Below are positions 32,645 through 42,991 of a stretch of 64,000 nt of DNA, piece by piece (positions within the stretch are counted from its first letter, which is position 1; the number at the start of each line of letters is the position of its first letter). The notes under the pieces are model-generated. The model saw only the letters and a program-made list of their open reading frames with translations, did no database searches and was not told where the DNA came from. Where the stretch lies: assembly GCA_022376465.1 (NCBI GenBank), contig JACDTU010000014.1, positions 868,001-932,000 on the forward strand, in the 5' to 3' direction. Position numbers and translations under genes: made by a program. Origin of the DNA: Cubamyces lactineus. Lineage: Eukaryota; Basidiomycota; Agaricomycetes; Polyporales; Polyporaceae.

Positions 32645-35600
32645 TCAGCGGCATGCCGCTGTCGTTGGGAGTCCCGTCCCTATCGTCGTCGAGCCTGCAG
32701 CACAAGAGGTCAGCTTCTCGAACAGCCGAGCCTCGGAACGCGAGGACCGGACGTACAGGTAGTTGCGTTCGATCTCCGACAGGATGGACAGGAAGTCCCC
32801 TGGAGAGAAGGAGCGAAGGCCGTCAGCAGAGCAGCGCGAGGAGGCGAGAGAACGGCGAGGTCGGGTGCGGGCAGGGGCAGAAGAAGCGTTAGACTCACAA
32901 AGGTATGCGTGGGCGCGCGCAGCAGAAGCGGGCGCGGTCTCCGCCTTCCGGACTGCGTCCAGGAGCGTCGAAGCGACGAAGCGGACCTTGTGGACCTGTT
33001 CAGTGGCCGATCCGCTCATTCGTTAGCGGCTCCGACGGGATCAGAAGGCGCTGATCCTGCTCACCAATGAGGGCCCGTTCGTGGCAATGGACTGAATGGG
33101 GATGCTACGGGCGCAATGCGACGGAGTAAGCGACACGCACAAAAGTCCACACCGCGCCGACGAACCTATGCAGGATGTTGAGAAGGTCGCTCGCTACCGC
33201 TTCTCTGTCTTCCGCGACCCGATGCTCATCAATGCTCCCTTGGAGCGACGTGATCAGCTCGTCACGATACTGCTCAATCACGAAGCGAACCAATTGCTAG
33301 CGATCGGAGAAGAGCGCCCATCAGCAACTCAGCTCGGAGTCTCGACCACAGGAATCATGGCGTGCCCACCTGCGTGACATAAAGATTTGCTTGCATCACG
33401 AGGAAGGGGTTCAGCGCGTTTGCGCGCGAGGCGTTGGGATTGTCGAAGAAGTCCTTCACTTCCGTGAACGCCGCCTGCCTGAACCCCGCGCCACCATACT
33501 CTGGCGGGATGTGCGACTGCGAATGGGCCGGCTTGAGGCGCAAGGGCTCAGGGGCATGCGCCAGTGCAGACACAATGCGGGAGTGGAGAGCCTGAACTTC
33601 TTCTAGACGCGCTGTGAGGAACTGGCCTTGTGGCGGAGAACGCTTGTCGACCCGGATCCTGACTAGGATCTCGCCCAGAAGCGCGAATATGCGTGAGATA
33701 TAGTTCAGGCCGGACACAATCGCGGTCTTCCCGTGCGGTTGTGGGAGGTATGCGCTCGGCGTGATGCTGCGAAGGAGCCGAGGCAATGGGGGTGCGAGGC
33801 AGACGGCAAAGGGGTGGTGAATTCTCGGTCTCGACATGGGTGGGTGTGATCACTCACTATTCGTCGTCGAGCTCTCGTGGAAAATTGCACGTGGTGTCTT
33901 CATCTCGGAGGCAGATCGGACGACCCAAGAGGATTGACATGGATTTATCCGCTGTGGTGAGAAAAGCGTGGTTAACATCGATCAGGATAGAGTTTTTCCG
34001 GGCCCATCAACCCGCGCGTCCAATCGAAAAACTAGGCTGCTCACCCCCAAATAGTAACCAGAACGTCCTTCGACGCACTTCGCACTCGATGAGGTCGAGC
34101 CCTTCGTAGGACGACTCCTCGTGCATGCGCAGGGTAACAGCAATGTGGGCTGCCTCACCAAACGCTGCGTGCTGGGTTGCGTCGTGGCCCTCGCAGAAGT
34201 GGTACACGCAGTCACTTAATGAATGCGAGTGTGAGAACCTCATGAGAGCAAGGCGAGTATTTCGGGGCACTCACAAGTACCGGATGACGACGTGCATCGA
34301 CGTGGGCGGGTCATACGAAGCGACAGAAATGTGCCGACTAGCCTCGTGGCAGGTCTGCGCGAGCTTGCGAACGGCATGCCGCTCCATAGGCAGGTAAGAC
34401 CTTGGCACCTGCACTAGCGTGGATGCCACTGTGGACATCACGAGCGCGAAGAATAGCGGGTCGCGCTCCTCTCGCCGGGAGTGAACGTCAGCCATGAACG
34501 ACGGCTTGTGTACGCACGGCGTTAGGGGGTATACGAAGTCGAAGAAAAGGGCGATTATGAGAAGGATGGTATCACGAGGTGCGACGTCTTCCAGCCGATG
34601 TGGGCGATAGTAGTACGACAGCGGGGGTATAGCGGATGGTGGGAGGATGGAGAGGGCCTGGTGCTGCTTATACGACCAGTTGTGCAACGGGTACGTACTG
34701 AACTGGTCCGAAGGCGATCCATACTGGTTGGGGTCCTCGGAGCGCGGTGGTGAGCGCGATGACAGCCCGTGCGTCTCGGGCATGCGCGAGTTCCCAAACG
34801 AAGTCGGGACGGACATCGACAATGGCGGGAATTGCGAGTGGAATCCATCTGCCGCGATTGGATAGCGCGAGGGGGGCAGGGCTGCGGGGTGCATGGACTG
34901 TACAGGACTCAGCGATGAGTCCAGGAAGGACGACACCTGTGAGGAGGTGGACAGTGCCGACTGGGTGGGACTCGCGGCGCTCTGGGACGTCGCGCCTGGC
35001 GACTGTGGGTGCTCGGTGCCATTTTGATTCTCCTGCTGCGCGGCGGCCGCTGCCGCGGCTGCCTCCTGCAAACGGCGGAGGTACCTAGTGTACGAGTTGT
35101 CGGAGTCGGTACAGCTGCAGGTCAGAAACTGCTCCTGCGCGACTCACAAGTTGGGCGGGCCTCTCTTCTTGGGTTGATAGTCATAGGTGCAGGGGATGCC
35201 GAGGGTGATGCAGTGTTTGCAGGACCCCTTGGGATCGTCTGGGTTCTCGCGAGCGCACCTCACCTTGCGCGCACGACAAGCATCGCAGCCTATTACTAGA
35301 GTCAGACGAGGCGGATTGAGAGGCACAGGAGGGCGACGCACTCTGTGATTGCCGCCTGGAAATGGGCAGAACGCGACTTGTCAGCTACCTGTCTGATAGA
35401 AGATAGAGAAATGCACAACATGGCGGTGGCGAGCTGGCAGTGGCGGAGCGAAGAAAGGAAGGAAGCGAGAGGAGATGGTAGACGGAAAGCAAGAAAGATA
35501 TGACGGAGGGAGGGGCGCGCGATGCGGGGGAGGACAGGGGGTGCGGGGGAGTAGGGGGCGGGGAAATCTCGGGGAAAGTGTCACTGACTTTCTCTTGATC

Positions 35601-35689
35601 TTGCTGTTTTCGGACGAGTCCTTGGGACTGGCATCGTCAGAAGGGGGTGTGGGCGAGTTTGGTTCTTTTTTTGTGCGAGCAGAGGGCAT
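32645..35689 (-). CDS. Zn(II)2Cys6 transcription factor with fungal-specific TF domain
   Basis: Nuclear DNA-binding regulator. Exon 1 is 35589-35689 (MPSARTKKEPN...), exon 2 is a 14-nt microexon at 35342-35355, and exon 3 starts at 35289. Together they give KRKRQSQS then CDACRARKVRC and KHCITLGIPC, a full CX2CX6CX11CX2CX6C binuclear cluster. KKRGPPNL and a RYLRRLQE linker follow, then a poly-Ala and Gln/Ser/Pro-rich stretch. The middle homology region has TILLIIALFFDFVYPLTPCVHKPSF, with FVYPLTPCVHKPSF and FGEAAHIAVTLRMHEES as typical landmarks. A later hallmark segment is KSMSILLGRPICLRDED near 33.95 kb. Several introns split the second half; the protein is about 780 aa. Target genes are unknown. 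About 1.2 kb of non-coding sequence lies upstream, suggesting a long leader. Confidence 0.88.
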
Positions 35690-36871
35690 GGTCGAGGGAG
35701 GTGAGAGTGTCGGAAGGGACGGGCGTGGGTGCGGAGGCTGGGCGTGAGCGGGAGACGGGGACGCGGGGGCCGGGAGACAGGAACGGGGGAGCGGAGGCGC
35801 TGTTGATGGCGCGGGGTAAGAGCCTTTAAGTGGCTCGTGCAGCTACGCGGGTGCGGGGACGGAGGAGGGTGTCGGAGACGGAGGCGGAGACAGGCCAAGA
35901 GAGACTGCGGCGGGTGAGTAGAGGAGGAAGAGAAGGGGCAGGAGGACGCGTTGGGAAAGAGCAGAGGATGTGGATGATGGATGAAGATTTTGAACGGGAG
36001 GGGATTTGTTTGTGCGCGAGTTGTTTATTTCATTCTACTGGCTGAGAGTGGGAGATGCAGTCGGACGGAACGAGCACGCGGTGGACGGAGGGCGAGGAGG
36101 ACGGATAGGCTGCACGGGATCCATATGCAGCAGTCGACCTTCTCGTCGCCCATAAGCAGCAAGAGCCCCCTCTCTCCTTTTCCCTCTCCGACCGTTTGTC
36201 ACGAGTCCGCCCTTGTCTCCGCACGGCACATCCCCGGCTCATCCCCCCGCGCCAGCTCCCAGGCTCCCCCCTCCCTTTCCCGGCCATCTCTATCTCAATC
36301 AAAGTTATCATCCCATGCTGTCCACTCGCCTTCCCCCGTCCGACAGACGCGAACGCCTTCTCTCCTATGTCGCTTTCGTATTCTGCCCTTCGTGCTCATT
36401 ATTTCTATTACCGCGGCCAGCCCCGCGTACGTGCTGTAGCTTACTTGCGTCCAATCAGCTCCGCCCTTCTTTTCCCCCACTCCCCTCCCCGCTCCCAAGC
36501 ACGTCCACTCGCCACACTCCGCCCGCTCGTCCTCGCCGCGCGTGCCATGCATCGTCATCTCCTCGTCCATTATTCCCGGCACCTCTAGCGTCTTGTCAGA
36601 AGGACGCCGCCTTCGACGCTTCCTCACCCACGTGAACGACCCGCCATCATATCCACCCTCCCCTTCTGCGCCTCCGGGACGGCCAAGTCTCAGAACCCGA
36701 CTTCTTCTCGCACGCGCCCCAGCCGAGGGTCCCTCCCCGCATGACCCCACGCCCTTCGTCCTCTTCCGTCCAGCTTGCTCCTCCCACTCTCCCGTCGACC
36801 CGTGACAACGATGCGCGCTGCGAACGTCTTCCATCGGAATCCTCCTCTACGATCATCCGCCTTCGGGTCCT
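35690..36871. other. long upstream region of the Zn2Cys6 gene
   Basis: About 1.2 kb of GC- and C/T-rich sequence between two minus-strand genes. It probably holds the leader and promoter of the regulator and the 3' region of the PPR gene. Long open frames occur on both strands because stops are rare in this composition, but none shows protein-like organisation. Confidence 0.45.
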
Positions 36872-39652
36872 TTAGCCTTCCCCTCGTTCGTCGGCGGCGA
36901 GCCGCGCAATGACGACCGGCGAGTACTTGTGGCCCAGCTCGAACAGCATCACCTGCGCTTTCTTGGCCTCCAGCCAGCCCATCTTGACGTGCGCGATGAG
37001 GGTTTTCGCGATGCGCTGCCGTAGCCGCACTTGCACTGCGTCCCTCCACTCCGCGTTGCGCTTGATGTACACCTGCCAGAACCTGTGGGCTTTGACAGGG
37101 TCGTCTGCGCGTAGGGCAGTAATGACGCAGTCCCAGGCTATCTTCGGTGTCGGTAGGACACCCTGGTTGAGCATCCGCGCCACGATGCTCTCCACGAATG
37201 CCAGCTGCTCGCGTGGCGTCGCGTCAGAGGAGAGCTTCCCGGTGACGGTAGCGTGGAGGAGCGTGCCCAACGTCTTGTACGACATGTCCTCGATACCCAA
37301 CACGCGGGCCTGGCGAATGAGCTGTTTGACCAATCGACCGTTGCCATGCTGCACCGCAGAGTGAATGACGGTCCCAAAAGACACCGCGTCGGGCTGGATG
37401 CCGGACCTCGCCAATCGCTTTATATACTCCGCGCCCGAGACCGGGTTGGTCTTCGCGATCATGCCCAGCGCGACGTTCACGTCGCGGATGTCGAACTTGA
37501 TGTTGCGCGCGCGCATGTGCGTGAACACAGACATGCAGAGGTCCACCCGCCCGACGACGGACGCGCCGCGCGCGAGCGAGTTCAGGTCAAAGTGCCGCGC
37601 CCGCTCGAGCGGTAACTTCGTCTCGTAGTACGCGTCGAAGACCCGCGCGGCAAATCGTCGGAAGTCCGCCTCGCGCTCGAGGAGCTCCGAGTAGGTCAGC
37701 GCGTCGAACCCTTCCTCCTCGCGTTCCTCTGTCTCGTGCTCCGGAGGTGCGGAAGCGACGTCGGGCGGCTCAAGTCGTCCAGGGCCCGGGGCAGGCTGCG
37801 GGGGTGGGGTTGAGGTTGAATGCGTGGTTGGAGCATCAGATGCGGGGTGACCGTCTTCTTCTGCGTCCGTCGGCGCTGTCCGCTGGATGGTCGCCTGGCC
37901 CACATCTGCCTGATCGTCCGACGCGCTGTCGTCCTGGTTTTCCCGGTGTGCAGCCGAACCGCTCGACTGGACCCGCTTCGCCGCCTCGCTTGCCACCAAG
38001 TTCGCATTCCGTATGAACAGGCTTGTCATGCGAATCATGGCCTTCGAGTTGCCGGTCACGGCGCGCGCGTCTTGTCCAACGGCGTACCGCTCCCATAAGG
38101 TGCGAGCTTGCGTCGCGAAACCGAGCACGGCAGTCTGCGCTATGAATGGGGCGCGCATCGTGACGGGTAAGGGGAGGTTCTCGTCGACAACGTGACTTGC
38201 GAGGACGCGCGCAAAATGGACGTTGCGGCTCTTCTGCTCAAAATGCTCCATCATCCATAACAGAGTCTCGTCGCGCGGTGGAGGATAAGCATGGTGCTTC
38301 ACCCTGCGCGATTGGCCGTACACCGTTTGAGCCAGCTCGGGTACCTCAAGCTCACGAGCAGCCTCGTAGAATCGCCAGAGAAGCTGGTGAGGGAGCACGT
38401 AGTCTTCTGCCCGTCGGAAGAGTAGCACCATAGCCGAGGCGGCCTGTTGCAAGTCAATCTGGCGAGGATTATCAAGCGCTCGAACCAGCCAGTCTTGGAC
38501 CAACTTCGCGAACGAGCTCGATATCTTCGGTTGACGAGAAGCTGCACCGAGGAGGAGTTCGGACGCACGGGCGAACCACCCATAGATCATACACGTCCGG
38601 ACAGTAACGGAGAGTATGATGTAGGCATAATCGGTAGAAGACAGGTCCGTTGCCTGGATGGCATCCGCGTGAATGTACTGTCGATCAGTCACTTGTGCCA
38701 ATAGGGCGGATGCTTCCGTCCGTGCATCCAGCAAGGCCAGACGCACGAGCATCTGGAGGAGAAGCCACAGTGCGCGGGGAACAAAGGCGCCAAAGGCTGT
38801 GGATTCAATGCTTTCTGACGGCGACCGCTTGCCACTACGAGGCTGGACTTCCGAGATCTTGCGGAGCTTCTCGACGAGGAGGGGTACCATGAGCCTGATA
38901 AGTTCCCGGTCAGTCTCGTCATCCGAGGGGTTGGACGTGATGTAGCGCGCCAGGAGAAGTCGGTTTGCGGTGGACGTGTAGGGCAGCTGCTTGTTCCTCT
39001 CCAGGCACTGCAGAAGAGCGAGGATGTCCTCTTTGCGCAGGAGCTTGCGGAAAGCGAGAGTGCGGAACAGACTTTCTATGATGTTACGTCCGCGAATCTT
39101 GCTCTCCCGTTGGTCCGTGACGAGGATGGCGTCCTGGACAAGCATGCGGATGTGATCTGGCATGACCTTGTGGGCCGCGCGCCAGATAGCGCTTGTGAAG
39201 TATTCGCCAGCGTACCCCTTGAGAGCTTCAGGCCCCATGGCGCGTGTCTCGAGGTACATGCCAATGGGATCATCCTTGACCTTCTTATCGCGCTCCAGGA
39301 TCCTCTCGAGATGGTGGGGTAGCCGCGCGGGCTGCTTTCCCTCTTCCACTTCCGCTTCCGCCTTCGTTTCCTCCCTCGTGGTAGGCTCAGCATGAGAATC
39401 CGGTAAAAGATCAGGGGCTTCCGACTCTGTCGTTGGGAGGGTATGTTGAGTCGGTTCCGGTTCCGTGTTAATCGCGTTGACAGCGGATGGGGCGGGTGGA
39501 TGAGAGGAGGACACGCGTGAGGACTGAACATGACCGGGACGCGGGTGTGGATGGGGCAGAACTAGTTGGCGGGAGGCGTTGCGAGTCGTAATGAGGGTTG
39601 CGAAGTGTCGCTGTGCAGGAGCTCGCAGCAAGTGGTGCCGACAAAAGAACAT
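36872..39652 (-). CDS. PPR-like mitochondrial protein, 926 aa
   Basis: One intronless frame. I start at the ATG at 39652 because it gives MFFCRHHLLRAPAQRHFATL, a basic, hydroxylated N-terminus like a mitochondrial presequence; the frame continues upstream only to a non-ATG codon. The mature part is helical. Between roughly residues 700 and 850 it shows repeated helix pairs of pentatricopeptide type, for example DVNVALGMIAKTNPVSGAEY, SGIQPDAVSFGTVIHSAVQHG and VLPTPKIAWDCVITALRADD. A disordered Asp/Pro/Thr segment lies near residues 590-650. By family knowledge it likely binds organellar RNA or assists mitoribosome function; the exact role is unknown. Confidence 0.78.
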   Translation of the reverse strand: MFFCRHHLLRAPAQRHFATLITTRNASRQLVLPHPHPRPGHVQSSRVSSSHPPAPSAVNAINTEPEPTQHTLPTTESEAPDLLPDSHAEPTTREETKAEAEVEEGKQPARLPHHLERILERDKKVKDDPIGMYLETRAMGPEALKGYAGEYFTSAIWRAAHKVMPDHIRMLVQDAILVTDQRESKIRGRNIIESLFRTLAFRKLLRKEDILALLQCLERNKQLPYTSTANRLLLARYITSNPSDDETDRELIRLMVPLLVEKLRKISEVQPRSGKRSPSESIESTAFGAFVPRALWLLLQMLVRLALLDARTEASALLAQVTDRQYIHADAIQATDLSSTDYAYIILSVTVRTCMIYGWFARASELLLGAASRQPKISSSFAKLVQDWLVRALDNPRQIDLQQAASAMVLLFRRAEDYVLPHQLLWRFYEAARELEVPELAQTVYGQSRRVKHHAYPPPRDETLLWMMEHFEQKSRNVHFARVLASHVVDENLPLPVTMRAPFIAQTAVLGFATQARTLWERYAVGQDARAVTGNSKAMIRMTSLFIRNANLVASEAAKRVQSSGSAAHRENQDDSASDDQADVGQATIQRTAPTDAEEDGHPASDAPTTHSTSTPPPQPAPGPGRLEPPDVASAPPEHETEEREEEGFDALTYSELLEREADFRRFAARVFDAYYETKLPLERARHFDLNSLARGASVVGRVDLCMSVFTHMRARNIKFDIRDVNVALGMIAKTNPVSGAEYIKRLARSGIQPDAVSFGTVIHSAVQHGNGRLVKQLIRQARVLGIEDMSYKTLGTLLHATVTGKLSSDATPREQLAFVESIVARMLNQGVLPTPKIAWDCVITALRADDPVKAHRFWQVYIKRNAEWRDAVQVRLRQRIAKTLIAHVKMGWLEAKKAQVMLFELGHKYSPVVIARLAADERGEG

Positions 39653-42600
39653 ATAGTCAACTGTTCCGGACCACGCAGACAGCAGAAAGTCATGAGTCTG
39701 GCGCAACTGGATGGCAAAAACGGCGAGATTAGAGCATACCTCATAACGCGGTCCCGCTACCCAGACTAGAAACGCAACCGCAGAGTGGTCGAAGAGTACG
39801 ACTGGAGACAAGACTGAGCCAGTCGGCCTGCACAAGTTTTTTGGACGAGAAGGCAGGACAGACCGTAACCGGCACGACAGCTCGCTGAATCCATCTCAGA
39901 CGCTCATTCGACGTGACAGAGTTGCTTCACGTGCTCAATCGGACTTTGCCGCGCGCAACATGCATCGGGCGCTTGCAGTTGAAAGGTCGTGCGAGGAGTC
40001 CCGACACTCGACTCAACTATACTAAGTACGCTGGTGTCGACGCTAATACGCTCAATACGTGGTCACTGTCCTTGGTATAATCGGCATGCTGGATAGACTC
40101 GTGCGAACTACTTGACACGTGAAAGCAACCTGGGACGCGTGTACCTTGGACGTCATCACGAAAAAGGCGTCCAAATTGTGGCCCGTGCGAGAATTTGTGC
40201 CCTTGTAATCGGTTACTATAGTGTTCTAATTGATTATCATATTTTGCCTCGATATAAACCGATGAAACCGATTTGAGTATGACACATCTTGAAGCCTGCT
40301 TGCAACCAGATTATCAACACCTCGCAACAGCTTTCAAAGGTGTTCCAAGCCCTTGCAATCATTGCAATGACTTGCAATCCAATACGAAGACGCGCGCTTA
40401 ATTGCGCCGATAGCCTGTCTCATTAGATAGGTACTATACAGGACCACATCGGAGTTTCAATGTACAATTTGTGGGCGACGTCGCGACGTGAACTCGTCAC
40501 CAAGTCCCCTTCACCTCTTTGAGGTGTACTGACCCAGTATTGTCTCAGCCGTGGGCCCGTATCAAGATAGCTATTCTCCGGCACTTCTGGCTCTGGTCCC
40601 TTTCTTGCTGCAACGTCTTTGCTGGGTCTTTTGGTCTTGTCTGCGGATATCTGCCAGTCTCACTACCATCTGGGTGCTACGTCTACGGTCATCTCTTGGT
40701 CTTGGGCTGATCTGCGGAGTCTCGGGGCTTGGACAAACTCTCTAGCTGGTGCACTGGTCTTCGGATGTGTCACCTTCTATCCTGGTGTCTCGTTGCTACA
40801 TGCTGACTACCTGTCTACCGCTCGCGTTCAGCTGGTGCGCCACGTCATACGACCGACATCCGGGCCTTACGCCCATGTCCCTATTGTCTATGTATATATA
40901 TGTTACACTGTAGTACTCATGTCATATGTATCCCGGCATCATCAGAAATTTATCACTCGTTTTTGACTGCCATGTTCTCTTGGTCTGTTCAAATGCCCAA
41001 CGTTTGCCCGAGAATTGTAGTCATTATCCAAGCAGATCGCTATAGTCACGATCATCGTATGGCATCTGAGAATGATATCTATTGCAAGGATTGCCTACGA
41101 TTTCACTCCTTGCAAGGCCCTTGCGAGGTCCTCGCAAGGGGCGTAACGCCCATTTAGTGACAATATAATTGATTCGAGGATTTCAACCCACGTAATTGTC
41201 ATGAAACTATTATCCTCATACTAATCTGATAACGATGTCCTTCTAATACATTGTAAGGTGTCCCCATTCCAAGGGAAAAAATGTGATGGTCATGGTATTG
41301 AGATTGTCCGCAGAGTGCTGCACGCTCGTCGCAACCTCCGGAGTTCCGGAACTGGCTGGACTGCAAGTGGGATTTTGGGACATGGATCTGCGTACTCAAC
41401 TCCGCCGATACACATCCAACTCGAAAACTCTCGTATTCATGCTTAGGCCGCTATACGTGCTGCTGATCCCATATGTCTGCTATTCGTCGAGCGCCCTGCG
41501 AACCGCTACGAATCTTCGGATAATCATGAGGTCATACCCGCCCTCTGATTCTTGAAGGTCAGTTACACACCACACAATTGCACCCGATCGAGTTAGTTTT
41601 CTGTGCACGCTTCTTCATTCACTTCGAACCGATGGGCCCAAGCCCCTCTCTGAGCGCGTACAAGTTTTCTCTCTGCATGTTCTGCCGGTTCAACTCAAAC
41701 GCGATTGGCCTTGTACCTGGGAACCTACGAGGCTCGTGAGTGCTGTTGGCATAGTCGACAAGTTCTCTAGCGTCCGGTGTCCTAAGCTTTCCCACCCAAC
41801 GCAGTGATCCTCACTGATCCACCCCCATCACTGGGCTGCACACCCGCGCACTCCGTACGTCGGCCTGATAGCGACGGATGTTCACATCAAATATCACCCT
41901 AGAAAGCTGCAAGTAGACGGTGGAACTCTAACCCTTCCGAACTGGGACCCGTTGTTCTCGGTGCCTCACACATAAATTGCGGCTCCGAATGCCTTGCCGA
42001 AGGGAACTCGGGCCTCCTGACCTCATTGTCAGACGCCCTCCCACAGTCCCGGGTGATGCTCGGAACCATAGTGGTCTCACTACGGCAGAACTGTACTTGA
42101 AGCGAGTAATGCGATGGATGCAGATGGTCAGAGGTGCGCGAAGAGTTCATTGATGAGAAAGAATTTGGAACGTTCTTCTATGAGGGTGGGGCTGAAGATC
42201 ATTGAACATGGTTCAGATGATGCAGGGGCTGCGCCCGCGGTGCCGTGGCTACGACATCAGACGCACCTTTGCGGGATTTCCTGACCAAGAAACATTTCGG
42301 ATGTTACACCGTAGCCCATGCAAGTATAAATGCATGTCACGTTCCAAGCATAGCCGTCAAGGCTTCATTCGCGCAATCGACGGCTATGAACGGCTATGTG
42401 TTCTAGGATCATTCATGGCGAGCATGGACTTAGTGAATCCAGCCGTTAGATCACTTCCTTAGTCATTGAGCAAGTAGGAGAAAGCGGAAACCTCCCTATG
42501 GTATGTGTCAGTTACGCCTGCCCGTGCGTACTTGCTTTCTCACTATTTTACTTGAGAAATCAGCGCTGTTGGTTGGAGATGCCAGTAGCCTCGCGTGTTT

Positions 42601-42991
42601 GTTTCTCCGATCTAGGCATGGCCGATGCACCTAGCTATGTGGAGTTTGAAATATGTATACCATATTCATGCTAGCAGAAGCCGTATTTTACCGAGGACGC
42701 CTACTACTTCCAGATACTAGTAGATGGGAACGGTTCAAGACGCTTTTTGAACAGTGAAACGAGCCCCGGGGTCTTCGTTCTTGTATACCTTCCTGATTTA
42801 GACGTGCACTGCTCACGGTCCGCGGGCTATGGGCGCTTGAATAGACGTGGTCTGCCACTGAACCTAGCCCAAACGCACAAATCCCATCCTCTTCCCGAAC
42901 TACTGTGCTTTGACACTCTCCGGGGCCTTACAAAGCTCCAACTACACATCTGGGGACTGTGCGACACACTTCACGCATATAACGATCCGGA
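39653..42991. other. gene-poor, AT-richer region
   Basis: About 3.3 kb with no recognisable gene. Composition drops in GC between about 40.1 and 41.5 kb. Three direct TTGCAAT copies lie at 40353-40378 and a nested inverted repeat at 41108-41140. Open frames are short and motif-free. This looks like eroded mobile or subtelomere-like DNA plus the GRASP promoter at the right end; no transposase or reverse transcriptase remnant was found. Confidence 0.5.
41108..41140. repeat. nested inverted repeats
   Basis: A perfect 10-bp palindrome CCTTGCAAGG (41108-41117) is followed directly by a hairpin with perfect 10-bp arms, CCCTTGCGAG and CTCGCAAGGG (41118-41127 and 41131-41140), around a 3-nt loop. 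The two elements share the CCTTGC core. Confidence 0.75.

Noticed and set aside
36295..36834. 179-codon minus-strand frame upstream of the Zn2Cys6 gene
   Set aside because: Low-complexity Arg/Gly/Glu sequence with overlapping open frames on the other strand; stops are rare in this GC-rich leader.
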